Origin: Haliscomenobacter sp040403615
Lineage (GTDB): Bacteria; Bacteroidota; Bacteroidia; Chitinophagales; Saprospiraceae
Direction of reading: 5' to 3'
NCBI RefSeq assembly: GCF_040403615.1
Contig: NZ_JBBAKG010000004.1
Location: 72,222-136,221 of the forward strand
DNA: 64,000 nucleotides
The notes beneath the pieces were generated by a model. It saw nothing but the letters and a program-made list of their open reading frames with translations. It was not told where the DNA came from and did not search any database. The translations under genes were made by a program, and so were the position numbers. This document shows positions 8,293-17,209 of this stretch, in pieces (position 1 is the first letter of the stretch; each line of letters starts with the position of its first letter).

Positions 8293-9846
8293 ATGTTGGT
8301 AAAAGCTTATGCCAGTGCGGTACATGGGGTGGATGCCCGCACCATTACAGTTGAAGTAAATTCAGGTGGACAACCCGTGGTGGGTACCAATTATTACCAC
8401 CTGGTGGGATTGCCCGACAGCGCCATTCGGGAAGGATTTCAGCGCATCGAAGCTGCGATTTTTAGTCGTGGCTACCGCATGCCTCGGGCCAAAACGGTGG
8501 TCAACCTCGCTCCTGCCGACATCCGCAAGGAAGGCTCGGCTTACGACCTGCCCATTGCCCTGGGCGTACTGGCTGCCAGTGGACAAATCAATGGCGATCG
8601 ACTTGCAGAATTCATCATCATGGGAGAACTCTCTCTCGATGGCTTGTTGCGCCCCATCAAAGGGGCATTGCCCATCGCCATTCAGGCCCGCAAGGAGAAG
8701 TACAAAGGCATTATTTTGCCCAAACAAAATGCCCGGGAAGCCGCCATTGTCAACGACATTGAGGTGTACGGCGTCGAAAACCTGGAAGAAGCCACCGATA
8801 TTCTCAACGGGCATTCGAGTCTGGAACCGGTGGTAGTAGAAACCCGCGATGAGTTTTTCCACAACCGCAGCAATTACGATGTGGATTTTTCGGACGTCAA
8901 AGGGCAGCAAAACATCAAAAGATCACTGGAAATTGCCGCAGCAGGTGGCCACAACGTCATCCTGATTGGGCCTCCCGGCGCAGGCAAAACCATGCTGGCA
9001 CGGCGATTGCCCACTATTTTGCCCCCACTTACTTTGCAAGAAGCACTGGAAACTACCAAAATCCACTCGGTTTCGGGCATCCTGGCCACCAATGCCGCTT
9101 TGGTAACCACCCGCCCTTTTCGAGCGCCCCACCATACCATTAGCGATGTGGCGCTGGTTGGCGGCGGTTCAGACCCCATGCCGGGCGAGATTTCGCTGGC
9201 GCACAATGGGGTGCTTTTCCTGGATGAATTGCCCGAATTCAAAAGGAGTGTATTGGAGGTCATGCGCCAACCCATGGAAGAGCGTCGGGTGACCATTTCC
9301 CGAGCCAAAAATACAGTGGACTATCCGGCGAGTTTCATGCTGGTATCCTCTATGAATCCTTGCCCTTGTGGGTATTACAATCATCCCGACAAAGAATGTG
9401 TGTGCGGCCCTGGAGTGGTCAAGCGGTATTTGACCAAAATTTCGGGTCCGCTCCTGGATCGTATCGATCTGCACGTGGAAGTGACTCCGGTTTCGTACGA
9501 TGAACTTGCCAGTCAGGAACGCCCCACCGAAACCAGTCAAGACATTGCTGCCAGGGTGGTCATTGCCCGGGAGATTCAGGCCAAGCGTTTTGAAGGCATG
9601 AACATCTACAACAACGCCCAGATGCCCAGCAGAATGGTGCACGAAGTATGTCAGGTTGACACCGCAGGGCAACTGCTGGTCAAAAAGGCCATGGAGAAAC
9701 TGCAACTTTCGGCGCGCGCCTACGACCGCATCCTGAAAGTGGCCAGAACTGCCGCAGATTTAGCAGGTTCTGAAAAGATCCTGATTGAGCATTTGGCGGA
9801 GGCGATTCATTTTCGGAGTTTGGATCGGGAAGGTTGGGCAGGTTGA
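8293..9846 (+). CDS. comM: YifB/ComM-family Mg-chelatase-like AAA+ ATPase
   Basis: 517-residue protein of normal family length. Residues 1-170 form the Lon-protease-like ChlI domain. The AAA+ core has a Walker A GPPGAGKTMLAR at about residue 226, Walker B VLFLDELPEF, and the sensor stretch SSMNPCPCGYY followed by a cysteine pair (CVCGPG). C-terminal helices form the Mg_chelatase_C region. ComM is a hexameric helicase that drives branch migration during natural transformation; presence of the family does not prove competence here. The next gene begins about 60 nt downstream. Confidence 0.92.
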   Translation: MLVKAYASAVHGVDARTITVEVNSGGQPVVGTNYYHLVGLPDSAIREGFQRIEAAIFSRGYRMPRAKTVVNLAPADIRKEGSAYDLPIALGVLAASGQINGDRLAEFIIMGELSLDGLLRPIKGALPIAIQARKEKYKGIILPKQNAREAAIVNDIEVYGVENLEEATDILNGHSSLEPVVVETRDEFFHNRSNYDVDFSDVKGQQNIKRSLEIAAAGGHNVILIGPPGAGKTMLARRLPTILPPLTLQEALETTKIHSVSGILATNAALVTTRPFRAPHHTISDVALVGGGSDPMPGEISLAHNGVLFLDELPEFKRSVLEVMRQPMEERRVTISRAKNTVDYPASFMLVSSMNPCPCGYYNHPDKECVCGPGVVKRYLTKISGPLLDRIDLHVEVTPVSYDELASQERPTETSQDIAARVVIAREIQAKRFEGMNIYNNAQMPSRMVHEVCQVDTAGQLLVKKAMEKLQLSARAYDRILKVARTAADLAGSEKILIEHLAEAIHFRSLDREGWAG

Positions 9847-9905
9847 GGCAGTTTTTTTCATTTACTCACATGACGTGTTTTTACCCAACTAAAGCTGACT
9901 ACACC

Positions 9906-10643
9906 ATGAATACCAACCATCGTTTGCACTACCTCGTTCGCCGAACACACCGTTATCTCGGCGTTTTTATTGGCATTCAATTTCTGTTTTGGACACTTGG
10001 CGGACTGTATTTCAGTTGGTCAGACATGGACTATATACACGGGGATTACCAGCGCAAAGCCGCACCTATGCTCAAGGTGAACGATAGTTTGGCTGCGCCA
10101 AATAGGGTTTTGGAAAACCTGGCTGTGCAACATCCAATAGATCAAATAAGCAGTATCCAGCTCATCGACATCTTGGGCCGTCCCTACTATCGGGTAGAAA
10201 TCGTGCATGGCATGCACCACAAACAATTCTTTCTGGCGGATGCCATCAGTGGCAAATTGCGCCCGGCACTGAGCAAAGTCGAAGCTTTAAAAATGGCTAC
10301 GGAGCAATTTGTCGGCCAGCCCAGAGTCACCAAAGTTGATTACCTCAGCGCCACCAATGGCCATCACGAATACCGGGAAAGCCCATTGCCAGCTTATGCC
10401 ATCCACTTTGACCACCCCAGTAAAACGACAGTTTATGTGGCCACAGAAATGGGGGCAGTCACCAAATTCCGCAACGAAAAATGGCGCATCTTCGATTTTT
10501 TGTGGATGCTGCACACCATGGATTATCAATCGCGCGACAACCTCGGGAATGTGCTATTGCGGGTATTTTCTATTTTGGGGCTGTGTACCATCGCTTCTGG
10601 CTTTTTTCTGTTTTGGTTGAGTAGAAAAGCCCCTAGAGTCTAA
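9906..10643 (+). CDS. PepSY-domain membrane protein
   Basis: 245 residues from the ATG at 9906 (MNTNHRLHYLVRRTHRYLGVFIG). An earlier in-frame start at 9834 overlaps comM and adds a cysteine-rich stretch unlike the family. One helix near the N-terminus (YLGVFIGIQFLFWTLGGLYFSW), a periplasmic region holding PepSY-like repeats, and a C-terminal helix (LRVFSILGLCTIASGFFLFWL). The HRYLG and HTMDYQSRDN motifs match PepSY-associated TM proteins, some of which take part in iron-siderophore reduction. Exact role unknown. Confidence 0.75.
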   Translation: MNTNHRLHYLVRRTHRYLGVFIGIQFLFWTLGGLYFSWSDMDYIHGDYQRKAAPMLKVNDSLAAPNRVLENLAVQHPIDQISSIQLIDILGRPYYRVEIVHGMHHKQFFLADAISGKLRPALSKVEALKMATEQFVGQPRVTKVDYLSATNGHHEYRESPLPAYAIHFDHPSKTTVYVATEMGAVTKFRNEKWRIFDFLWMLHTMDYQSRDNLGNVLLRVFSILGLCTIASGFFLFWLSRKAPRV

Positions 10644-10755
10644 TTTTTATCCCAAAAGAATACCCCAACGAAGAAGGATGAAAAATAAAAGCATCCGTCA
10701 ATCCGAATATTTTCCATTTTGTAGTATACTTGATAGTCTAAAAAAATCGCCTACC

Positions 10756-12612
10756 ATGCACACCAAATTGTACTGCCTTTTGTTTTGTCTTTCTATCGCA
10801 ATATCCAGCCAGGCCCAAGCTACCCAAAAGCCCGTGCTGCACGGTCGCCACTGGATGGCCATCACGGGCAAACCGCTTGCTGCCACCGCCGGATCTATGG
10901 TTTTTCAAAAAGGGGGCAACGCCATTGACGCCACTTGCGCCATGCTGGCTGCCACTTGCACCATGTGGGATGTGCTCAGTTGGGGCGGCGAAACCCAGGC
11001 GTTGATCTATAACCCCAAAACCAAAAAAGTAATCGCCATCAATGCTTTAGGCGTAGCGCCGACCGGGGCTACTGCTGAATTCTTCAAAAACAAAGGCCTC
11101 AAATATCCTCCGGGCGATGGCCCACTTGCGGCAGTAACTCCCGGTACGCCAGGCGGCTTGATGACCATGCTGGCCGAATACGGCACAATGAGCCTCAAGG
11201 AAGTGCTGGCGCCCGCCATGCAACTCGCCGAAGGTTACCCCATCGAGAAGCAGACTGCCGATATGATGGAGCGCAACAAAAAGAAACTGAAAGATTGGCC
11301 TTATTCCAAGCAGGTGTTTTTGCCCCACCTGGGTCAGGATCGCGAAGCTCCGAACCCTGGAGAGATCTTCAAACAAAACGACCTGCGGGCTACTTTGCAA
11401 AAACTGGTAGACACCGAACAAGCTGCACTCAAAGCAGGCAAGTCACGCAAAGAAGCCATTTATGCTGCCAACGAGCGTTTTTACAAAGGCGACATTGCCC
11501 AGGAGTTTGTACGCGGCTGCCAGGAGCAAGGTGGACTCATCACCACTCAGGACTTGGCCAAGTGGAAAGTACTGGTGGAAGAACCAATGGTAACAGAATA
11601 CAAAGGCATTCAGGTGTACAAACTCAGCCAGTGGACCCAAGGTCCGGCCATGCAACAAGCCTTGAACATCCTGGAAAATTTTGACCTCAAAAGCATGGGC
11701 TTCAACACCGCCAAGTACATCCATACCGTATACCAGGCGATGAACATGGCCTTTGCCGACCGCGATTTTTATTATGGCGATCCTTATTTTTCGCCGGAAG
11801 AACCCATCAAAGGCCTGCTTTCCAAGGAATACGCCCGGCAACGCGCCAAGTTGATGAATTTGGAGAAAAACGATCCTAAAGTCAAACCGGGAGACCCCTA
11901 TCCTTTTGAAGGAAAAACCAATCCATTTGTACCCGTACTGGAAAAATGGGGCGCCAGTCCGGCTACGTCTGCGCTGGAACCTCAAAATGGCAGCATCTAC
12001 AACGATCCGAATTACCTCGCAGGATTTTATGCGGGCACAACTTCCATTCAGGCTACCGATGAAGAAGGTTGGGTGGTATCCGTAACGCCCAGTGGTGGCT
12101 GGTTGCCAGCGGTAATTGCGGGCAAAACCGGCGTAGGCATGAGTCAGCGCATGCAGGCTTTTGTACTGGATCCTACCGAAAACCCTTTCAATGTGGTGGA
12201 GCCCGGCAAACGCCCACGGGTAACCCTTACTCCTACCCTGGCACTCAAAGAGGGCAAACCTTTTCTATCCTTTGCGGTGCAAGGAGGCGATTCTCAGGAT
12301 CAAAACCTGTTGCAGTTTTTCTTGAATGTAGTGGAATTTGGCATGAACGTGCAAGAGGCTTGTGAAGCACCCAACATCAACAGCTTCCAGATGCGCAGTT
12401 CTTTTGACAACCACGATACCAAACCAGGCGATATTCTCTTGAATGAAAATACGCCACCCTGGACGCGCAAAGCCTTACAGGAAATGGGCTACAAACCGAG
12501 CTACGAAGCCCGCACCTCTGGCCCCATCAATGCCATCTACTTTGATTGGAAACACGGCAGTTTTTGGGGTGGTTCGAGCAATCATGGCGAGGATTATGGG
12601 ATTGGGTGGTAG
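10756..12612 (+). CDS. ggt: Gamma-glutamyltransferase (exported)
   Basis: 618 residues from the ATG at 10756, which begins a clear signal peptide (MHTKLYCLLFCLSIAISSQAQA). The open frame runs 26 codons further up but that part is polar and would bury the signal. The enzyme is a self-cleaving N-terminal-nucleophile hydrolase that transfers gamma-glutamyl groups, for example from glutathione. The nucleophile region GTTSIQATDEEG places the catalytic Thr at about 428. The substrate motif of the large subunit (GGNAIDATCAMLAA) is present. The usual TTH is TTS here, a modest deviation. A TATACTTG box at 10725-10732 lies 23 nt before the start and may be the -7 element. Confidence 0.88.
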   Translation: MHTKLYCLLFCLSIAISSQAQATQKPVLHGRHWMAITGKPLAATAGSMVFQKGGNAIDATCAMLAATCTMWDVLSWGGETQALIYNPKTKKVIAINALGVAPTGATAEFFKNKGLKYPPGDGPLAAVTPGTPGGLMTMLAEYGTMSLKEVLAPAMQLAEGYPIEKQTADMMERNKKKLKDWPYSKQVFLPHLGQDREAPNPGEIFKQNDLRATLQKLVDTEQAALKAGKSRKEAIYAANERFYKGDIAQEFVRGCQEQGGLITTQDLAKWKVLVEEPMVTEYKGIQVYKLSQWTQGPAMQQALNILENFDLKSMGFNTAKYIHTVYQAMNMAFADRDFYYGDPYFSPEEPIKGLLSKEYARQRAKLMNLEKNDPKVKPGDPYPFEGKTNPFVPVLEKWGASPATSALEPQNGSIYNDPNYLAGFYAGTTSIQATDEEGWVVSVTPSGGWLPAVIAGKTGVGMSQRMQAFVLDPTENPFNVVEPGKRPRVTLTPTLALKEGKPFLSFAVQGGDSQDQNLLQFFLNVVEFGMNVQEACEAPNINSFQMRSSFDNHDTKPGDILLNENTPPWTRKALQEMGYKPSYEARTSGPINAIYFDWKHGSFWGGSSNHGEDYGIGW

Positions 12613-12644
12613 GACAGAAACGTTCGGCAGAGTTCGACTACCTT

Positions 12645-12707
12645 GGGTGATCTTTGAAATTTCTCACAGTCTAAAAAATATCTAGTTGGAAATTTCAAAG
12701 GTCACCC
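12645..12707. terminator. Convergent-gene hairpin, probable bidirectional terminator
   Basis: GGGTGATCTTTGAAATTT (12645-12662) pairs with 12690-12707 over 18 bp with a single G-T. The loop is 27 nt. It lies between ggt and the opposing lipoprotein gene. There is no long T-run, so it may work as a 3' stabilising hairpin instead. Confidence 0.6.
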
Positions 12708-12727
12708 TTATGTCATTAGATCGTCTT

Positions 12728-13117
12728 CTATTTTACAATAAGTCGCCAATTCAGTTTACCTACTTTTTGAATTGCTGACAAAATCGCATTTTTACCCGTC
12801 AACTGAATAGTATCTTGCCCGTATCTTATTTCTAAATAATCCAAGTCAATGTGGTGGGCAGATGGTGTATACATAGCCACAACAGTACCGATAACTATTG
12901 TTTCCCCAGCGCTCAAAGTTACTTTATTCATTTCCAGCCCTCTAACTTCAATTGTATCCAATGTCTTGTTGCCAAGATATCTATTGTCAAGTGCGGAATA
13001 ATAAATAACCTCAATCTTGCTCTTTGTTTGGTTTTCTAAAATCAGCTTGTGAACAGGATCACAGCTTGTCAGTGCAGATAGAATTATTAAACACAGTATA
13101 CATGTCGGAGTCTTCAT
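12728..13117 (-). CDS. Small lipoprotein of unknown function
   Basis: 129 residues. A type II signal peptide ends in the lipobox LTSC (Cys about 19), so the mature protein should be anchored to a membrane. The remainder is rich in beta-strand-forming residues, with pairs such as KSKIEVIYYSALD and RLIVK at the end, suggesting a small beta sandwich. No family was recognised. It is alone, convergent with ggt, and 90 nt downstream of a GIY-YIG-like gene on the same strand. Confidence 0.75.
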   Translation of the reverse strand: MKTPTCILCLIILSALTSCDPVHKLILENQTKSKIEVIYYSALDNRYLGNKTLDTIEVRGLEMNKVTLSAGETIVIGTVVAMYTPSAHHIDLDYLEIRYGQDTIQLTGKNAILSAIQKVGKLNWRLIVK

Positions 13118-13207
13118 GCTGCTTGGTTTGAAAATGTCGCTTAAACGTGAGTACTACTGCTGTGCTGAAGGTTAGAAGGCATGAGAGATAGTGAGTTATT
13201 CTCTACT

Positions 13208-13516
13208 TTAATCCGTTGGGTTACCCCTAGGACGTTCTCCGTTTCTATCTATGTACTCTTGTATATGTTGCTTTTCAAGTCGTCTTGCTTCTCTTTTTCC
13301 AGATATATCCCGAATTAGAATTCGAGCAAAAAAACGTAGCCATTTGTCAATTCGATTCAGTGCGTTTACTTGTAATCGCATGCGGCTTGATGTACCATCA
13401 TCATCAATAGGTTTGTAGCATATACCATATTTGAACACGTCATCATCTTTATCACGATCAATTATTTCGTAAAGATGATGAGGTTCTTCATTTTCATAAG
13501 AATTTCTGTGCGCCAT
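13208..13516 (-). CDS. Small GIY-YIG/URI-like protein, stand-alone toxin-domain relative
   Basis: 102 residues with no signal peptide. The opening HHLYEIID...VFKYGICYK resembles the paired strands of GIY-YIG (URI) nuclease domains, and the later KREARRLEKQHIQEYIDRNG with a final PRGNP matches the C-terminal toxin domains found at the ends of Rhs-type polymorphic toxins in Bacteroidota. Here it is a free-standing gene with its own ATG. Whether it keeps nuclease activity is unknown: the usual catalytic Arg and Glu cannot be placed with certainty. Similarity is from memory of the family, so moderate. Confidence 0.5.
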   Translation of the reverse strand: MAHRNSYENEEPHHLYEIIDRDKDDDVFKYGICYKPIDDDGTSSRMRLQVNALNRIDKWLRFFARILIRDISGKREARRLEKQHIQEYIDRNGERPRGNPTD

Positions 13517-13533
13517 ACATCTGTCTTAGTAGT

Positions 13534-13651
13534 GGGGCAAAAATAAGTGTTTCATTTTCTTTGAGCCAAAGGATTAGATAAGAAACTTAAAATGAACCGT
13601 TTACTCATCTAATCCTTTGGCAAAATGAAACACTTGTTTTTTTACTGCCCC
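13534..13651. repeat. 118-nt palindrome between GIY-YIG-like and DUF4240 genes
   Basis: Three perfectly paired blocks: GGGGCA (13534-13539) with TGCCCC (13646-13651), AAGTGTTTCATTTT (13545-13558) with 13622-13635, and GCCAAAGGATTAGAT (13565-13579) with 13607-13621. Small unpaired stretches lie between them and the loop is about 27 nt. It starts directly after the DUF4240 stop codon and ends 18 nt before the next ATG on the same strand. Confidence 0.85.
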
Positions 13652-14218
13652 TTATTTCCACTTATCTAAATTACTTTTGGTTTCGTAGTTATAGAGTGGC
13701 GAATACTCAAATTCTCGGCCTGTCTTTTTGTTGTATGCCTCAGCAGCAATGGACAGAATATGTTCAAAATCTAGGTTCGCATCTAAAACTGACGGATCTT
13801 TCTCAATTTCTTCATAATACGCTCGCCCCTCTGCGACCACAGCACACCGTACGTATAAAAAATCGTCTACTGAAAAATAAGCATCTTCCTGTTGCTTCAT
13901 GTATGCTTCTGCATGCTGTCTGGTATCTAAGTTGAATAATTTTTCAGATAAAAAATCCTCAAACAGGTAAATTGCAGATACAGGCATTTCGGATAAGGCA
14001 TTTATTGCAGAACTTACAATGTCTGCACGCTTTTTCTGCTTCCAGTCGAATTGATCAATTAAGCTCCAAAACTGTTCTTCCGAAAACAATCCTTCTCCAT
14101 GCTTGCTGCCTTCTAGTTTTATTTCAACTTGCCCAGACTCTCCCACTTTTTCCTCCAGTTCTTTGAAAAATTGTAGGTTTATATCCTTGATGTTAACTCT
14201 AAATACGGTTGTAGTCAT
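13652..14218 (-). CDS. DUF4240 domain protein
   Basis: 188 residues. The region from EEQFWSLIDQFDW through IYLFEDFLSEKLFNLDTR, DDFLYVRCAVVAEGRAYYEE, and the closing YNKKTGREFEYSP..YETKSN is the conserved core of DUF4240, covering nearly the whole protein. Function of the family is not known; members are often found in accessory or immunity-like settings, which suits the toxin-domain gene next door, but that link is only inference. No signal peptide or membrane segment. Confidence 0.8.
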   Translation of the reverse strand: MTTTVFRVNIKDINLQFFKELEEKVGESGQVEIKLEGSKHGEGLFSEEQFWSLIDQFDWKQKKRADIVSSAINALSEMPVSAIYLFEDFLSEKLFNLDTRQHAEAYMKQQEDAYFSVDDFLYVRCAVVAEGRAYYEEIEKDPSVLDANLDFEHILSIAAEAYNKKTGREFEYSPLYNYETKSNLDKWK

Positions 14219-14311
14219 GGTTTCATAAGTTTACTCCATTCTAACTTTCAAAGTTAAGCTTTCTAAAATTAAGGCAAAATGATCAACAATCCTAATTTTT
14301 TAAATCGCCAA

Positions 14312-14536
14312 TTACAAATCCTGCCATGCTCCATCTTCTATTGAAGTACTCCAATCTTTCGCAAGCACCGTTTCACTTGCAAAATGGGTCACCACTAGGT
14401 TATCGTCTTCATGTTTGCGTAAGACGTGGAGCAATAATTGATGCTGCTCTTGCTTAGAAAGTTGATCAACAGCATCTAATAACTGCGAAAAAGCAACTTG
14501 GATTGGAATGGACAAACCAGATGTCATCAGTATCAT
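14312..14536 (-). CDS. Small antitoxin-like protein
   Basis: 74 residues from the ATG at 14536; another ATG at 14527 is equally possible, and the open frame reaches a TTG at 14545. The central helix (VAFSQLLDAVDQLSKQEQHQLLLHVL) and acidic Trp-containing tail (AKDWSTSIEDGAWQDL) resemble short antitoxin-type proteins that pair with PIN or MazF-like toxins. No toxin gene is adjacent: DUF4240 follows downstream and pckG lies upstream. An orphan or remnant is possible. Confidence 0.5.
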   Translation of the reverse strand: MILMTSGLSIPIQVAFSQLLDAVDQLSKQEQHQLLLHVLRKHEDDNLVVTHFASETVLAKDWSTSIEDGAWQDL

Positions 14537-14587
14537 TTTATACAAAAATAAACAAAAGCCTTGTGTGTTACAATTTTATTTTACCAC

Positions 14588-14626
14588 AAAAAAAATGCCA
14601 ACCGAACATCCTCGTCCGGCTGGCAT
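14588..14626 (-). terminator. Rho-independent terminator of pckG
   Basis: ATGCCAACCGAAC (14595-14607) pairs with 14614-14626 with one G-T and one mismatch at most, followed on the minus strand by a T-run (14588-14594). It lies about 30 nt after the pckG stop. Confidence 0.88.
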
Positions 14627-14655
14627 CCCTTTCCTATTCTAACACCATATCTCGT

Positions 14656-16518
14656 TTAGCGTTCCTCCGCTAGCCCCCATTTCTCAGGAGACCGCCACAA
14701 GGCAGAGAGTAGCAATTCCCGCATAAACAGGAATTCTTTGGGCAGTTTATCGTAGGCGGTAGCAAACAATTCTTCGTGGTTGATCACCTCTTTTTTCCAG
14801 GCTTCGCGGTCGATGGTCATGATTTTATCGAAGTCTTCCTGGGTGAAATCTTCCAATCCGGTCCAATCCAGATCCTGGTAGCGGGGCATCCAGCCGATGG
14901 GGCTTTCCACTGCGGCAGCCTGTCCTTTGACGCGACCGATGATCCACTTAAGTACACGGACGTTTTGGCCAAAGCCTGGCCATACAAAATCGCCGTTTTC
15001 GTCCTTGCGGAACCAATTGACCCCAAAAATCCGGGGCGCATTGGGCAAATCACGGCCATAATCCAGCCAGTGGTTGAAGTAATCGCCGAGGTGGTACCCC
15101 AGGAAAGGCAACATGGCGTATGGGTCGCGGCGCACCTTGCCAATTTCGCCAAAAGCTGCGGCGGTCATCTCTGAACCCATGGTAGCAGCGAGGTAAACCC
15201 CAAAGTTCCAGTTGAACGACTGCACCACCAGCGGCACTGTCGTACTACGGCGACCACCAAAAATGAAGGCACTGATGGGCACACCTTCAGGATTGTTCCA
15301 TTCGCTGTCAATGGCCGGATTTTGCAGTGCAGGTGCGGTAAAGCGCGAATTGGGGTGCGCACAAGGCTTGCCACTGGAGGGATCCCAGGGCTGCTTGCGC
15401 CAGTCGATCAGGTTGGCAGGGGGTGTTTTGCTCATGCCTTCCCACCAAATATCGCCATCGGGAGTAAGTCCGACATTGGTAAAAATGGTGTTTTTGGCCA
15501 AAGAAACCATGGCATTGGGATTGGTCTTGAAGTTGGTACCCGGAGCAACTCCAAAATAACCCGCTTCGGGATTGATGGCGTAAAGCCGTCCGCCCTCGCC
15601 GCGGTGAATCCAGGCGATGTCATCCCCTACGGTGGTGATTTTCCAGCCGTCCAGCCCCTCGGGAGGGATCATCATGGCAAAATTGGTTTTGCCACAAGCA
15701 CTGGGGAACGCCGCCGCCACGTAAGTCTTTTCGCCTTCGGGTGATTCAGCCCCTAGGATCAGCATGTGCTCGGCCAGCCAGTGTTCGGTGCGACCAATCG
15801 ACGAAGCGATGCGTAACGCAAAGCATTTTTTGCCCAAAAGGGCGTTGCCACCATAGCCACTGCCGTAAGAGACAATCGAGCGCTCTTCCGGGTAATGCAC
15901 GATGTATTTCACAGTGGGATTGCAAGGCCATGGGCTGTCTTCTTGTCCCGGAGCCAAGGGCGCACCAGCCGTGTGCAGGCATTTGACGAAATCTTCTTTT
16001 TGATCGATCAGTTCCAAGGCGGGCGTACCCATGCGGGTCATGATCTTCATGTTGGCTACCACGTACTCTGAATCGGTAATCTGTACGCCATAGCGCGACA
16101 ACTCAGAGCCCAGCGGCCCCATACAAAAAGGAATAATGTACAAAGTACGGCCTTGCATACACCCTTTGAGGAGTGGCTCAAGGGTCTTTTTCATCTGTTT
16201 GGGTTCAACCCAGTTGTTGGTTGGGCCAGCATCGGACCGGTTGATGCTACAAATGTAGGTGCGGTCTTCTACACGAGCCACATCACTGGGGTCGCTAAAG
16301 GACGCGAAGCAGTTGGGCCATTTCTCGGGATTGAGGCGAATGAAGGTGCCCTTTTCGACCAGTTTTTCGGTGATGGCGTTGTACTCTTCATCTGATCCGT
16401 CACAGAGGTGTACGGATCCTGGCTGGCACAACTCGATCATTTTATCGAGCCAGCGCTTGAGCTCCTTGAAGGAACCAGCGTAAGGGTTTTGAATGGTTAG
16501 TACTTCTTCCTGGAACAT
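14656..16518 (-). CDS. pckG: Phosphoenolpyruvate carboxykinase (GTP)
   Basis: Interconverts oxaloacetate plus GTP with phosphoenolpyruvate, GDP and CO2; the entry step of gluconeogenesis. The ATG at 16518 gives 620 residues, the family's usual size; a frame start at 16554 adds 12 residues before it. Seen: the P-loop FPSACGKTN at about 271-279, the kinase-2-like GDDIAWIH, the PEP-binding RTYICSINR and SDAGPTNNW early on, and FNWNFGVYLAATMGSE late. These mark the GTP-dependent rather than the ATP-dependent family. Followed by its own terminator. Confidence 0.95.
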   Translation of the reverse strand: MFQEEVLTIQNPYAGSFKELKRWLDKMIELCQPGSVHLCDGSDEEYNAITEKLVEKGTFIRLNPEKWPNCFASFSDPSDVARVEDRTYICSINRSDAGPTNNWVEPKQMKKTLEPLLKGCMQGRTLYIIPFCMGPLGSELSRYGVQITDSEYVVANMKIMTRMGTPALELIDQKEDFVKCLHTAGAPLAPGQEDSPWPCNPTVKYIVHYPEERSIVSYGSGYGGNALLGKKCFALRIASSIGRTEHWLAEHMLILGAESPEGEKTYVAAAFPSACGKTNFAMMIPPEGLDGWKITTVGDDIAWIHRGEGGRLYAINPEAGYFGVAPGTNFKTNPNAMVSLAKNTIFTNVGLTPDGDIWWEGMSKTPPANLIDWRKQPWDPSSGKPCAHPNSRFTAPALQNPAIDSEWNNPEGVPISAFIFGGRRSTTVPLVVQSFNWNFGVYLAATMGSEMTAAAFGEIGKVRRDPYAMLPFLGYHLGDYFNHWLDYGRDLPNAPRIFGVNWFRKDENGDFVWPGFGQNVRVLKWIIGRVKGQAAAVESPIGWMPRYQDLDWTGLEDFTQEDFDKIMTIDREAWKKEVINHEELFATAYDKLPKEFLFMRELLLSALWRSPEKWGLAEER

Positions 16519-16577
16519 AGAAAGGCTTATTTTAGGGTTAAAAAATATAAGCATTCTACGGATCAGGACATTGAGTG

Positions 16578-16615
16578 TTTTGGGGTTGGCACATCGTTTT
16601 GCATCAACCCCAAAA
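16578..16615 (-). terminator. Hairpin after the OmpH-like gene
   Basis: TTTTGGGGTTG (16578-16588) pairs exactly with CAACCCCAAAA (16605-16615), 4 nt after the OmpH-like gene's stop on the minus strand. No strong T-run follows, so termination is likely but not certain. Confidence 0.6.
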
Positions 16616-16619
16616 ACTT

Positions 16620-17204
16620 TTATTTTTTAGCGTTGAGTTTTTCGAGCACCACCTTGGTAATGTCGAGGCTGTCATTGACCATCAACACGCCAGTACCTGG
16701 TCCGTAGTTCATGATAAAATCGTATCCTTTTTCCTTGCGGATGGCGGTAAGCAGGTCTTTTACCTGCTTTTCCAGATCTTCCTGGAGTTTTTGACGTTCG
16801 GTCGCGAATTGCTTGGACAGTCGTTCTTGCTCGGCTACAAAGTTTTGCTGCTTTTGCATGAGGCGCTGCTGTTCCTTTTGGAGTTGAGCAGGGGCAAACT
16901 GGCCAGTTTGGGCTTTTTGCTCTGCGGACATCATTTCTTGTTGCAAGGCACGACCGCGGCTCGCCAGAGAGCTTTCAGCGCTTTTTCCCTTTGCTTCCAG
17001 TGCATCCAATTGCGCCTGAAATGCGGTGTATTTGCTCAACAAGCTATCGCCATTGACGTATACAATTTTGGGCGTTTGATCCTTTAAGATTATCTCCGTG
17101 GCTTTGCCTTTAGCCCCTGAGGCAGTCCCTGCAAAGTGAGCATAAAACAGGTAAGCAACCGCTACCAGCAATATCCATGTCAATACTGATGTGATGTTTT
17201 TCAT
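16620..17204 (-). CDS. OmpH/Skp-family periplasmic chaperone-like protein
   Basis: 194 residues. One N-terminal membrane segment (SVLTWILLVAVAYLFYAHFAG) acts as signal or anchor. It is followed by IVYVNGDSLLSKYTAFQ, a strong Lys/Gln/Glu coiled coil over about residues 60-150, and the closing FIMNYGPGTGVLMVNDSLDITKVVLEKLN, all typical of Bacteroidota OmpH/Skp proteins. These hold unfolded outer-membrane proteins in the periplasm as trimers. Transcribed alone; a hairpin ends 6 nt before the ATG. Confidence 0.85.
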   Translation of the reverse strand: MKNITSVLTWILLVAVAYLFYAHFAGTASGAKGKATEIILKDQTPKIVYVNGDSLLSKYTAFQAQLDALEAKGKSAESSLASRGRALQQEMMSAEQKAQTGQFAPAQLQKEQQRLMQKQQNFVAEQERLSKQFATERQKLQEDLEKQVKDLLTAIRKEKGYDFIMNYGPGTGVLMVNDSLDITKVVLEKLNAKK

Positions 17205-17209
17205 TAAAC

